Shown: positions 1 through 8,243 of the stretch, piece after piece
Layout of the letters: the number at the start of each line of letters is the position of its first letter
Position numbering within the stretch: the stretch's first letter is position 1
Assembly (NCBI GenBank): GCA_964447285.1
Contig: CAYURO010000004.1
Coordinates: forward strand, 1-64,000
DNA length: 64,000 nucleotides
Direction of reading: 5' to 3'
Source: CAJBNH01 sp964447285
GTDB lineage: Bacteria > Myxococcota_A > UBA9042
Notes under the pieces: model-generated
Seen by the model: only the letters and a program-made list of their open reading frames with translations
Told to the model about the DNA's origin: nothing
Databases searched by the model: none
Translations under genes and position numbers: made by a program

Positions 1-484
1 TCGGGTCCACGCCGCCCCGCGCCAGCGCGTCCTCCCGATAGTGCCGCTCGAGCGCCCGCATGAAGGCTCGCAGCACGGCATCGCGCAGGTCATGGTTCCA
101 GGCGGACACATACCTGAGCTGGTAGGGCAACGTCAGCACGAACTGCCGCACCGGCACCTGCGGGAACACGTGGTCGACCAGATGCGCCCCTTCCTCGACC
201 ATGCGCTTGCCGCCGCAACTGCTGCAGATCCCGCGCTGCTTGCACGAGAACGCCACCGCGATCGACTCGCCGCACGCGTCGCACTTCGCGTGCACGAATC
301 CATGCCGCAACAAGCCACATTCCAGGTACGCCGCCACCGCCCGGTCGATGAACGCGGGCAATCCCTGCCCGTCGCCCGCCTCGCGCAGCAGCGCCCGCAC
401 CGCCGGCAGCTCACCTTGGACGGCACGGTACACCACCGTCTCCTCAGGCGTACGACGGCGGTACGTGAACGCAGGACTCGGCAT
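1..484 (-). mobile_element. IS91-family transposase, N-terminal part (cut by window edge)
   Basis: Reading the minus strand from an ATG at 484 gives an uninterrupted frame of 161 residues that leaves the window. Residues from about 63 to 100 carry the IS91-type zinc-binding pattern: CGLLRHG, then CDACG, a single Cys in FSCKQRG, then CSSCGGKRM. This is followed by the conserved stretch HVFPQVPVRQFVLTLPYQLR, typical of the start of the Y2 rolling-circle transposase domain. The catalytic HUH and tyrosine motifs would lie beyond the edge. IS91 elements transpose by a rolling-circle mechanism without terminal inverted repeats. Whether the element is complete cannot be told from this window. Family assignment is confident. 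Confidence 0.85.
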
Positions 485-698
485 GCCCCGTTGATCGCTC
501 GCAGGCAGCAAACGCCGCGCCCGACCGCAACCGAACGGGGCCGGCCGACCCCACCGCCCTCAGCCCGTCGTAGCCCCCACCGGCACTTGACGCACACGAA
601 ACACCCTGTCACCTTCGTCGCAGCGACTGCGAAGCACCCGCCCGAGAAGCGCTTCAATGGGACGACAACCTGCTGTTCAGACAAAGGAATCACGCCAA
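485..698. other. Intergenic between IS91-like transposase and accessory gene
   Basis: Divergent intergenic stretch that may contain the terminus end of the IS91-like element. A 6-bp stem with a 3-nt loop (TCGCAG, CGA, CTGCGA) lies at 618-632. A purine-rich AAAGGA at about 682-687 serves as ribosome binding site for the GTG at 699. I see no convincing promoter and could not fix an element boundary. Confidence 0.35.
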
Positions 699-1388
699 GT
701 GTCCGACCTAATTGCCCCCGCACCCACCCCCGTCGCCACCCCCACCCCCACGACCGACCCCGCCCTAACCGCCGCCTTCGACGCCACGCTCGGTCACCTG
801 CGCCACCTGAACCGCACCGCCTTCCTGACCTACGCCCTCGAAGTCGGCCGCTACCTGATCGCCACCTGGTTCGACGACGACCTGAAGGCCTACCGCGACC
901 GCCGCTCGCCCCATCACGGCGCGTTCGAGTCCCTGCTCCGCGAACGCCGCGAGGCCCTGGCCGACCTGAACCTATCCCCCTACACCCTGCGCAACTACAT
1001 GCTCGCCAATGCCGTCTGGCGCGAACTGCCCGAAAGCGTCCGAACCCGCCTGGACCTCACGCACCTGCACCTGCTCGCGACCATCCCGGACTCGATCACC
1101 CGCGCCCGTCTGGCCCACGAGGCCGCCGAGCAGCGGTGGCCCACGCGCGAGCTCGACCGCGCCATCGAGGCCGAGCGCGCGCCACCGCCCGGCAGCCCGC
1201 CGCGCGGTCGCCCCAAGCTGCCGCCCCCAGTCAAGGCGTGGCGCCGGGTTGTGACCGCCGCGCGCGACGCCCAGGACCTGCACGCAGGACTGGGTCAACT
1301 GACGCCCGCGCAACGGACCGCGCTGCGCGGCGAACTGACGGCCGCGCTCTCGCAACTGCAAGGCGCGCTGGCAGCGCTTGAGGCGTGA
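699..1388 (+). CDS. Hypothetical helical protein next to the IS91-like element
   Basis: Predicted 229-residue protein of unrecognised family. I chose the GTG at 699 because AAAGGA lies about 11 nt upstream; an ATG at 657 is also in frame. The N-terminus is a Pro/Thr/Ala-rich linker. The rest is predicted helical and charged, with a segment of the type LSPYTLRNYMLANAVWREL followed by an RWPTRELDRAIE stretch. That WxxREL arrangement loosely recalls the helical N-terminal domains of YhcG/DUF1016-like or DUF3102-like accessory proteins, but the similarity is too weak to name a family. A Pro/Arg-rich linker precedes a short C-terminal helical region. Its position beside a transposase suggests an accessory gene. 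No signal peptide or membrane segment. Confidence 0.6.
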   Translation: MSDLIAPAPTPVATPTPTTDPALTAAFDATLGHLRHLNRTAFLTYALEVGRYLIATWFDDDLKAYRDRRSPHHGAFESLLRERREALADLNLSPYTLRNYMLANAVWRELPESVRTRLDLTHLHLLATIPDSITRARLAHEAAEQRWPTRELDRAIEAERAPPPGSPPRGRPKLPPPVKAWRRVVTAARDAQDLHAGLGQLTPAQRTALRGELTAALSQLQGALAALEA

Positions 1389-1495
1389 CCCCAACCGCCC
1401 CCCCCGCACCTAGACAGCCGCAACCCCGCACGGGTAGAAGTGGGGCCGCGTCCGGTACCCCGCCGCCCCCCCCCCGCGCCCATCAGGAGTCGACC

Positions 1496-3127
1496 ATGGC
1501 CACCCTTACCATCCCGGTCACCCCCTTTCCCGGCCAGAAACCCGGCACGAGCGGCCTGCGCAAGCAGGTCCCGGTCTTCCAGCAGCCGCACTACCTGGAA
1601 GCGTTCGTGCAATCGGTGTTCGACAGCCTGGCAGACTTTCAAGGCCAGACGCTGGTGCTGGGCGGCGACGGTCGCTTTCTGAACCTGCAGGCGTGCCAGA
1701 CGATCGTCAAGATGGCCGCAGCCAACGGCTTTGGCCGCGTCGTCGTCGGTCGCGGCGGCCTGTTGTCGACCCCCGCGGCGTCGTGCGTCATCCGCAAGCG
1801 CAAGGCCTTCGGCGGCCTGATCCTGTCGGCCAGCCACAACCCCGGCGGCCCCGACGGCGACTTCGGCATCAAGTACAACATCGGCGCAGGCGGCCCCGCC
1901 CCGGAGAAGGTGACCGAGGCCATCTACGCCCACACCCAGCAGATTCGGCAGTACCGCATCAGCGACGCGGCCGACGTTCGCTTGGACGTGCTGGGCGAGG
2001 CGACGCTCGACGGCATGGCGGTCGAGGTGATCGATCCCGTCGCCGACTACGCCCTGCTGATGCAGACGCTGTTCGACTTCGACCGCATCCGCGCGCTGTT
2101 CGGCTCGGGCTTCCGGATGCAGTTCGACGCCATGCACGCCATCACCGGGCCGTACGCCCACACGATTCTCGAGGGCATCCTGGGCGCCCCCGTCGGCACC
2201 GTGCGCAACGGCACGCCCCTGCCCGACTTTGGCGGCGGCCACCCCGACCCCAACATGGTGCACGCCCACGAGCTGGTCCAGGCGCTGTACGCCCCCGACG
2301 GACCCGACTTCGGCGCGGCATCGGACGGCGACGGCGATCGCAACATGGTGATGGGCAAAGGCTTCTACGTCACGCCCAGCGACAGCCTGGCCGTGCTGGC
2401 CGCCAACGCCACGCTGGTGCCCGGGTACCGCAAGGGCCTGGTCGGCGTCGCCCGCTCGATGCCCACCAGCCAGGCCGTAGACCGCGTGGCCGAGCAGTTG
2501 GGGATCGCTTGCTACGAGACCCCGACGGGCTGGAAATTCTTCGGCAATCTGCTGGATGCGGGCATGGCCACCCTGTGCGGCGAAGAGAGCTTTGGCACCG
2601 GCTCGGACCACGTGCGCGAAAAGGACGGGCTGTGGGCGGTGCTGTTCTGGCTCGACGTGCTGGCGGCGCGCAAGGCGTCGGTGCGGACCATCGTCGAGCA
2701 GCACTGGCGGCAATACGGCCGCAACGTCTATGCCCGGCACGACTGGGAGGCGATCGACAGCGCCGTCGCCGAGAAGCTGGTGTCCGACCTGCGGGCCCGG
2801 CTGCCCGAGTTTGCGGGGCACCGGCTCGGCGGCCACGAGGTCGCGCACGCCGACGACTTTGCCTATACGGATCCCGTGGATGGCAGCGTCTCGACCCAGC
2901 AGGGCATCCGCATCCTGTTCGCCGACGGCTCGCGCATCGTCTATCGGCTGTCGGGCACCGGAACCGCGGGCGCGACCCTGCGCGTCTACCTCGAACGCTT
3001 CGAGCCGAACCCCGCGCGCCAGGGCGTGTCGGCCGACGATGCGCTGCGCGACCTGGCCGCCATCGCCGACGAGCTCGCGGGCATTCGCGCACGCACCGGC
3101 CGCACGGCTCCTGACGTCGTGACCTGA
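1496..3127 (+). CDS. pgm: Phosphoglucomutase (alpha-D-glucose phosphate-specific)
   Basis: 543-residue alpha-D-phosphohexomutase interconverting glucose 1-phosphate and glucose 6-phosphate in the cytoplasm, linking glycogen and sugar-nucleotide synthesis to glycolysis. All four family signatures are present: the catalytic phosphoserine loop SASHNPGG (Ser113), the Mg-binding DGDGDR at 277-282, the sugar-binding GEESFG at 362-367 and a C-terminal phosphate-binding RLSGTGTAGATLR. The N-terminal GTSGLRKQVPVFQQ is characteristic of the PGM1-like subfamily, and the length matches it. Start ATG at 1496 has CAGGAG 7 nt upstream; an upstream in-frame extension is only Pro-rich noise. The preceding 100 bp contain long C runs. 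Convergent with folC. Confidence 0.95.
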   Translation: MATLTIPVTPFPGQKPGTSGLRKQVPVFQQPHYLEAFVQSVFDSLADFQGQTLVLGGDGRFLNLQACQTIVKMAAANGFGRVVVGRGGLLSTPAASCVIRKRKAFGGLILSASHNPGGPDGDFGIKYNIGAGGPAPEKVTEAIYAHTQQIRQYRISDAADVRLDVLGEATLDGMAVEVIDPVADYALLMQTLFDFDRIRALFGSGFRMQFDAMHAITGPYAHTILEGILGAPVGTVRNGTPLPDFGGGHPDPNMVHAHELVQALYAPDGPDFGAASDGDGDRNMVMGKGFYVTPSDSLAVLAANATLVPGYRKGLVGVARSMPTSQAVDRVAEQLGIACYETPTGWKFFGNLLDAGMATLCGEESFGTGSDHVREKDGLWAVLFWLDVLAARKASVRTIVEQHWRQYGRNVYARHDWEAIDSAVAEKLVSDLRARLPEFAGHRLGGHEVAHADDFAYTDPVDGSVSTQQGIRILFADGSRIVYRLSGTGTAGATLRVYLERFEPNPARQGVSADDALRDLAAIADELAGIRARTGRTAPDVVT

Positions 3128-3170
3128 CCGCGCCCGTGGGCCCGGCCAAACTCCCTGCACAAACGAATGC

Positions 3171-4550
3171 TTATCGTCGGTCGATCGCCTGCTGGGCGTC
3201 CGGCGTGCGCCCCAACCGCCGCTCCAGCCGCGGACTGCGGATCAAGTCCTGCCCCAGCCACTCGCCCAACGCGTGCTGACTGCCGGTCACGACGACGCCG
3301 GGCCCCTTGCCGACCTCTCGCCGCGCCTCGGCCAGACACTTGGCCGACGAACCCACCGCCACACCCGCCCCCGGCGCCACCGCGTCGATCACGTCGGACA
3401 GCAGGTCGGCCTCCAGCAGCGTTTCTCCCGACATGCGCGGCAGCCAGAACGTCGCGGCAATCGGCGCAAGGGCCCGCACCACCTCGGCCGGGTCGCGGTC
3501 CTTGCGCACCGCCAGCACGACCTGCCACGTCCGCCCGCGCTCGGCCAGCAACGCGGCCAACGCGCCTGTTCCTGCGGGGTTGTGGGCCGCGTCGAGCACC
3601 AGCAGCGGCCCCAGCTCGACCACCTCGGCGCGGCACGGCCAGTCCAGGTGCGCCAGCGCCGACACCACGTCCTCGACCGGCGGCAGCGTCCGCCCCTGTT
3701 CAGCCGCGAACCACTCGGCCACACCCTGCCATGCCCCGACCGCAAGCCCCGCGTTCTCCAGCTGGTGCGCGCCGGGCAGTCCGACCTCCAGCTCCAACGG
3801 CTCGGCCAGCGCAGGCCCCGACAGCACGCCGGCTGAGCGCCAGTCTGGCCCCCGCAGCGCAAACGGACCGACGACCAACTCGTGCGCCAGACCGACCAGC
3901 CGCGGCGAGCGACCATGCTTGCGCAATGCGGACTTGCACAGGCTCGGCTGAGCCGCGACCAGCATCCGACCGTCGCGGGCCACGCCGCACTTCTCAAACG
4001 CAATCTCGGCCAGCGTCCGCCCCAACACCGCCATGTGGTCGTGCGACAGGTGGGTGACCACGCTGACGATGGGCTCGCAGGCATTCACGGCGTCCAGACG
4101 CCCGCCGAGGCCGACTTCCATCACGGCCACGTCCAACTCGGCTCGGGCAAACAGGATCCACGCGGCAGCGGTCAGGGCTTCGAACGGGGTCGGGTCCAGC
4201 GCGGGCTGCCGTGCGCAAGCCACGCTCGTCTGCTCCAGGGCTGCGTCCAGCTCCTCTGCCGTCACGCAAGCCCCTGCGATCCAAACCCTTTCGCGCGTCT
4301 CCCGCAGGTGCGGCGACGTATAGTGCCCCACCCGCAGCCCCGACGCCTGCAACAGCGCCGTCAGCATCGACGAGGTGGACCCCTTGCCGTCCGTCCCCGC
4401 CACCACGACGTTGGGCTGCGCACGGTCAGGCCGGTCCAGGCGGTCCAGCAGGGTCTGCACCCGCTCGAGGCCCAGCTCCATGCCACGGCGCCCAAGCGAT
4501 GCGAGCCACAAGTGGCCCGGGCCGCGGTGCGAGATGATCGCCTCGTTCAT
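3171..4550 (-). CDS. folC: Bifunctional folylpolyglutamate synthase/dihydrofolate synthase
   Basis: 459-residue Mur-ligase-type enzyme that adds glutamate to dihydropteroate or tetrahydrofolate with ATP hydrolysis. The ATP-binding P-loop GTDGKGST is at 52-59, followed by the family segments GHYTSPHLRETRERV, MEVGLGGRLDAVN and LSHDHMAVLG. The C-terminal domain contains LVLDAAHNPAG. Start ATG at 4550 has CAGGA upstream and gives the usual N-terminus; in-frame GTG/TTG codons further upstream would overlap the end of the preceding lipoprotein gene. It lies 22 bp downstream of that gene and is probably cotranscribed with it. With folD and the gcvT/gcvH genes nearby, the region is rich in one-carbon metabolism, though not as one operon. 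Confidence 0.93.
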   Translation of the reverse strand: MNEAIISHRGPGHLWLASLGRRGMELGLERVQTLLDRLDRPDRAQPNVVVAGTDGKGSTSSMLTALLQASGLRVGHYTSPHLRETRERVWIAGACVTAEELDAALEQTSVACARQPALDPTPFEALTAAAWILFARAELDVAVMEVGLGGRLDAVNACEPIVSVVTHLSHDHMAVLGRTLAEIAFEKCGVARDGRMLVAAQPSLCKSALRKHGRSPRLVGLAHELVVGPFALRGPDWRSAGVLSGPALAEPLELEVGLPGAHQLENAGLAVGAWQGVAEWFAAEQGRTLPPVEDVVSALAHLDWPCRAEVVELGPLLVLDAAHNPAGTGALAALLAERGRTWQVVLAVRKDRDPAEVVRALAPIAATFWLPRMSGETLLEADLLSDVIDAVAPGAGVAVGSSAKCLAEARREVGKGPGVVVTGSQHALGEWLGQDLIRSPRLERRLGRTPDAQQAIDRR

Positions 4551-4572
4551 CGCAATGTCCTGAAGTTGCAGG

Positions 4573-5535
4573 TCACTGGGCACCAAGGCCCTGATCGATC
4601 AGCTGCTCGTGGCGAATCCGGGTGCGCTCGACGCTGTCCACGCCATGCAGATAGCCCTCGCCGGGGTCCAGCTCATCGGCCTTGCGGTAGTCGGCGACGG
4701 CGAGATCAAACTGGCGGCTGTACTCGTAAACGACGCCGCGGTTCCAGTAGACCTTGGCCAGCTCGTCGCGGTCCACCTTGGCATCGGTCAGCAAGCGAAT
4801 CGCCTCAGTGTAGGCAGCAACGGCCTGATCGTACTGGGAATTCGCCATAAACTTCACGGCGTGCTCGCACACGTTCTCCGCCGGGTCCTCGCAGTCGTAG
4901 AAGGTCGCCGTCACCTGCACGCGCTGCGGCGACAGTACCTGGGCCATCTCGTCGACCACCTGTGCCCGCAGCTTCTGCAGCGTGGCGTGGGCTTCTTTCG
5001 GCAGGGGTGGTCGGTCGCGCTGTTCGTCGGTCTTGCCGGTCTTTTCCGCTACGTGATGGCGCAGATACAGGACCTGTCCCTGCGCCGTCGTCACCCGCAG
5101 CAGGACGACCACCCGCGCGTGCCAATCAAACCACTTCATCGGACAGTCCCGCTCAACCGATTGCTTGACCTTCACGCCGTTCTGCTCGACCTCGACGTCC
5201 TCCTGACACTTCTGTGCGCGCGTGCCCTCGACCAGTCGCACCGAGTAGTCGTCGACCTGCCCCGTGGCCACCAGACCGCCGCCGAACTCGCGAAGGGTGA
5301 CAACCCCGCCCACCGACTGCAGGATCCTTTGCTGCAGCTCAAGCCGCATCTGCCCCGCGACCTCGACGTAGTCCGGGTGCATCGCCTGGAAGCCGGCCAG
5401 GCTGACCGAGCCGCCGTACGGTCGGGCGTTCAGCAGGGCGGGCTGCACGACCACCATCTGCACCGAGCTGGTGCCGCAAGCGGCGAGCACAAGTCCGCTC
5501 AAGATCAGGGCAAAGTGGGTCAGGGGGTGACGCAT
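4573..5535 (-). CDS. TPR-containing lipoprotein
   Basis: 320-residue predicted lipoprotein: signal peptide MRHPLTHFALILSGLVLAAC with lipobox LAAC, then a region of about 180 residues with no recognised domain (possible beta-rich part with EDVEVEQNGVKVKQSVERD). A C-terminal tetratricopeptide segment (AVKFMANSQYDQAVAAYTEAIRL, then YWNRGVVYEYSRQFDLAVADYRKADELDPGEG) gives about two TPR motifs. Start ATG at 5535 follows GAGGT. Function is unknown; the TPRs suggest a protein-binding role at the envelope. Confidence 0.8.
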   Translation of the reverse strand: MRHPLTHFALILSGLVLAACGTSSVQMVVVQPALLNARPYGGSVSLAGFQAMHPDYVEVAGQMRLELQQRILQSVGGVVTLREFGGGLVATGQVDDYSVRLVEGTRAQKCQEDVEVEQNGVKVKQSVERDCPMKWFDWHARVVVLLRVTTAQGQVLYLRHHVAEKTGKTDEQRDRPPLPKEAHATLQKLRAQVVDEMAQVLSPQRVQVTATFYDCEDPAENVCEHAVKFMANSQYDQAVAAYTEAIRLLTDAKVDRDELAKVYWNRGVVYEYSRQFDLAVADYRKADELDPGEGYLHGVDSVERTRIRHEQLIDQGLGAQ

Positions 5536-5709
5536 GGAATACCTCGGAGCCTCTCGGTGGAAAGCGTCGGTGGTCGGCTGCAAGCGCGACTCTTCTTCCC
5601 CAACGCGCCGCGACGCCAGTCATTCGCCGACGGCGGACGGGCCGGTCGCATCGTTCCTTGGCCGCCGCGGGGGGTCAAGGGGCAAGGCACTCGCGCGGGC
5701 GTTCTCCCC

Positions 5710-5738
5710 TTGCACACGGGGGTCTGGGCCTCTACGCT
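5710..5738 (+). promoter_or_regulatory. Putative sigma70-type promoter
   Basis: TTGCAC, a 17-nt spacer and TACGCT read on the plus strand, 54 bp before the ATG at 5793. Found by eye only. Confidence 0.4.
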
Positions 5739-5792
5739 GCCCGGCGGCGGCGCTGCGGATCCCCCCGGCGCGTGCGAAACCGAGGTCGCCAG

Positions 5793-6293
5793 ATGAATCA
5801 GCCTTTCGATTGCGCGGAGTTCGCCGATGCCATCCGCGCCGCGCTGACCCAGACCCTGACGGGTGTCGACGTGGCGGAGGAGCCAGGGGACGACGCCTCC
5901 GCGCTGACTTTCGTGCACCCTGTTCACGAAGCGACCGTCGTGTTGCTGGTCGAGGCGGCGGACAACGAAACTTCGGTGCCCACGCTGTTGGTGTCGATCG
6001 TCATCGGCGACTGGCTGGAAGCGCAGGAGAAGGAGGGCGGCGCGCAGCTGTTCGCCCTGAATCCCCGACTGATGACCTGCGCGGTGGGCCTGATGCCCTT
6101 GAACGACGATGAGATCGCGGTCGTGCTGTGTCGGCGCGCTCCCGCTGCGGCCATCGCTGCAGACGAGGTGCTGGGCGTGATCGACGACATGATCTGGGAC
6201 TACGCCAACTGTGCCGGCTGGCTGGAAGGCGCCTCCGACCCCGCCATCGCAGGCGGCCGATCGCGGCTGATCTCGAGCTTGGACGAGGTCTGA
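5793..6293 (+). CDS. Small acidic cytoplasmic protein, YbjN-like at best
   Basis: 166-residue acidic protein with no signal peptide. Alternating hydrophobic strands (TVVLLVEAAD, PTLLVSIVIGDWL, LMTCAVGLMPLNDDEIAVVLCRR) followed by a helical C-terminus (EVLGVIDDMIWDYANCAGWLEG) resemble the alpha/beta layout of YbjN or type III chaperone-like proteins, but no diagnostic motif was seen. Start ATG at 5793 is preceded by GAGG at 5781-5784. The next gene begins 4 nt after its stop, so the two are very likely one operon: a cytoplasmic protein with an exported lipoprotein partner. Confidence 0.65.
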   Translation: MNQPFDCAEFADAIRAALTQTLTGVDVAEEPGDDASALTFVHPVHEATVVLLVEAADNETSVPTLLVSIVIGDWLEAQEKEGGAQLFALNPRLMTCAVGLMPLNDDEIAVVLCRRAPAAAIAADEVLGVIDDMIWDYANCAGWLEGASDPAIAGGRSRLISSLDEV

Positions 6294-6297
6294 ACCC

Positions 6298-7206
6298 ATG
6301 CCCCAGCGCCTGACACTTGCACTGCCGCTGCTGCTGTGGCTCACCGGCTGCACCTTGGGTCTGCAGCAGTCGATGCTGGTGCCGCCGGTGCAAGGGACGT
6401 GGCACTTCTCAGGCGTCGATCTCACGGCCGGCACAGAGTCCGACACGGGTCAGCCCCTCGCCTTCGATGTGCAAATGCCGGGCGATTCAGGGCGGATCGA
6501 CAGCGTGCGAACCACGACGCAGCTGATGCTGGGTCTGGATGTGCCGTTTGCCCGTGCGTCGGTGGCCGTGGCGGTGGACGACGACCCGAACCTCGACCTG
6601 ATCGAGATGAACCTGCTGTACAAGCACGAGCTTTTTGGCGACGACCCGACCTGGCAGTGGATGGGCGGCCTGACGCTTGCGATCCTCGAGTCCCGCGTCG
6701 AGACGAGCCAATCGCTGGTGCTGACAGACCCGATCACGGTCGACGGCATGGTGATCCGGAACGGCGATGTCGTTCGCTATCAAGCGGCAGACATGCGCAC
6801 CGGCTTCTACGCCACCTTTGGCGTCGAGCGGGAGCTGGCGGACTGGCTGCACCTTTACATCCAACTCAACGCGCTGCTGGGCGAAGGCGCCGACCGCGGC
6901 GAGGACCTGACGCTGACGACCCACGACGACTCGGGCAACGAGGACCAGACGCTGCACCTGCTGACCGACAGTCGCTTTCAGGTCAACGCCCGCGAGTCGG
7001 GGTCGATGAGCTCGACGATCGAGATGCCCGCCTTCACGGCTTTGGTCGGCATCTCCGTCACCTGGCCATCGTTCAGTTCGTTGAAACGCCGCGCGCCTGA
7101 CGTGAACTACCGCAACACGAGTCCCTATTCGGACACGCCACCGCCCTACCCCGCGCCACAGCCCTACCCAACTCCACAGCCCTACCCAGCTCCACAGACG
7201 CGCTAG
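6298..7206 (+). CDS. Lipoprotein with beta-rich body and PYPAPQ tail
   Basis: 302-residue predicted lipoprotein: signal peptide MPQRLTLALPLLLWLTGC with lipobox LTGC. The body has amphipathic strands such as TTQLMLGLDVPFARASVAVAVDD, IEMNLLYKHELFG and MRTGFYATFGVERELADWLHLYIQLNALL, a pattern seen in outer-membrane barrel or barrel-like proteins, though no family is recognised. The C-terminal 35 residues are a Pro/Tyr-rich low-complexity tail repeating PYPAPQ/PYPTPQ three times. Coupled to the preceding gene (4-nt gap). Converges on a Cys-rich lipoprotein gene 30 bp downstream. Confidence 0.75.
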   Translation: MPQRLTLALPLLLWLTGCTLGLQQSMLVPPVQGTWHFSGVDLTAGTESDTGQPLAFDVQMPGDSGRIDSVRTTTQLMLGLDVPFARASVAVAVDDDPNLDLIEMNLLYKHELFGDDPTWQWMGGLTLAILESRVETSQSLVLTDPITVDGMVIRNGDVVRYQAADMRTGFYATFGVERELADWLHLYIQLNALLGEGADRGEDLTLTTHDDSGNEDQTLHLLTDSRFQVNARESGSMSSTIEMPAFTALVGISVTWPSFSSLKRRAPDVNYRNTSPYSDTPPPYPAPQPYPTPQPYPAPQTR

Positions 7207-7236
7207 GCCCAGAAAACTCTGCAAATTTCAGCGTAT

Positions 7237-8025
7237 TCAAGGGTTCGCAGGGGTCTCGACGCACTCGCCGTCCTTGGCCGTACACTTGTTCACCTGCTGA
7301 CAGTCGGAGGACCCGGCGCAGTCTGTGTCGGATGCCGCGATGCACGAGGGGTTCAGCGAGCCCAGGTCCTTGGCGGTACACAACCCGAAGTACACGCATC
7401 CCTTGGACTTCTGGCAGTCCGCGTCCTTGCCCACCAGGCACCAGCCGTTGTCCGCCGTGCACGCGCCCTTGACGTCGCAGGCGGTCGAGGGCGCGCAGTC
7501 GGCGTCCGACATGACCTTGCACTCGCCCGCGTCCAGCGTGCAGCGGCCCCACTCGAAGCACGCGTCGGACATTTTGCACTCCTTCGGGTCATCGGCCACA
7601 CACTCGACGCCGTCGTACCCGCACTGGCCCTGCTCGGCGCACCCGGGCGAGGCCGCGCAGTCTTCCGCTGAACCGACAACGCACGCACCGGATTTCGCCT
7701 TGCAGCGCGCCCACATGCGGCAGCCCTCCGACAGCGAACAGTCCTCGTCGCTGGCGGCGATGCACTTCATGCCGTCCTCAGTACAACGCCCATCCTTGCG
7801 GCAGACGACCATCGGCTCGCACGCGCCGGGTGCCAGCGCATCCGGCGGCACGTCGACCTTCACGTCGGGCGTGGTCGCCGTGTCGCCCAGGATGTCCAGA
7901 ACCACGTCGCCAAAGCGTGAGGTCGTGTCGTCTCCTGTGTCCGCCCCGCTGGGGGTGCTGGCCCCCCCGCCCGAACACGCCGCCAACAACGCCAACCCGC
8001 CCAACAAGCCTGCGACCCTCGTCAT
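7237..8025 (-). CDS. Cys-rich repeat lipoprotein (262 aa)
   Basis: Lipoprotein with signal peptide MTRVAGLLGGLALLAAC, then an acidic Asp/Thr linker, then about five tandem repeats of roughly 38 residues built on C-x2-GxC...GxC(V/I)...xDC. Representative segments are FEWGRCTLDAGECKVMSDAD and DVKGACTADNGWCLVGKDAD. The repeats should be disulfide-bonded outside the cytoplasm. They differ from the CDDGNPCT and CGNGxC repeats of the other Cys-rich genes in this window. Start ATG at 8025 follows GAGG; an in-frame upstream start would give a 10-residue longer n-region. Function unknown, probably surface display. Confidence 0.8.
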   Translation of the reverse strand: MTRVAGLLGGLALLAACSGGGASTPSGADTGDDTTSRFGDVVLDILGDTATTPDVKVDVPPDALAPGACEPMVVCRKDGRCTEDGMKCIAASDEDCSLSEGCRMWARCKAKSGACVVGSAEDCAASPGCAEQGQCGYDGVECVADDPKECKMSDACFEWGRCTLDAGECKVMSDADCAPSTACDVKGACTADNGWCLVGKDADCQKSKGCVYFGLCTAKDLGSLNPSCIAASDTDCAGSSDCQQVNKCTAKDGECVETPANP

Positions 8026-8059
8026 CCCGCACCTCTTCCGACCGTTGCCGGTCACCGGG

Positions 8060-8089
8060 AGTATCGCCCCGCTGCGATGTCTTGGCCAA
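8060..8089 (-). promoter_or_regulatory. Putative promoter of the 262-aa Cys-rich lipoprotein
   Basis: Minus strand TTGGCC, 18-nt spacer, GATACT, about 35 bp before the ATG at 8025. Back to back with the plus-strand promoter at 8098. Confidence 0.4.
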
Positions 8090-8097
8090 CCGTCGGG

Positions 8098-8125
8098 TTG
8101 TCGCGCCGGTCATTCGGGCTACACT
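8098..8125 (+). promoter_or_regulatory. Putative sigma70-type promoter of the exported-protein gene
   Basis: TTGTCG, 16-nt spacer, TACACT on the plus strand, implying a leader of about 110 nt before the ATG at 8244. Found by eye. Confidence 0.4.
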
Positions 8126-8243
8126 CGACACCTCGCAGATCAAGTGGTCATCTCGCACCCCAAGTGAATCCGCCCTGTCCCGCTTTCGTACTGTCAGGTG
8201 GAACCCGCCGGTCGTCGACCGCACTGCCACCCGAGGCCCGCAC

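Noticed and set aside
133..723. Minus-strand frame of 196 residues and a plus-strand frame of 446 residues at the left edge
   Set aside because: The IS91-like frame, offset from both, has the recognisable zinc motifs; these others are low-complexity shadows.
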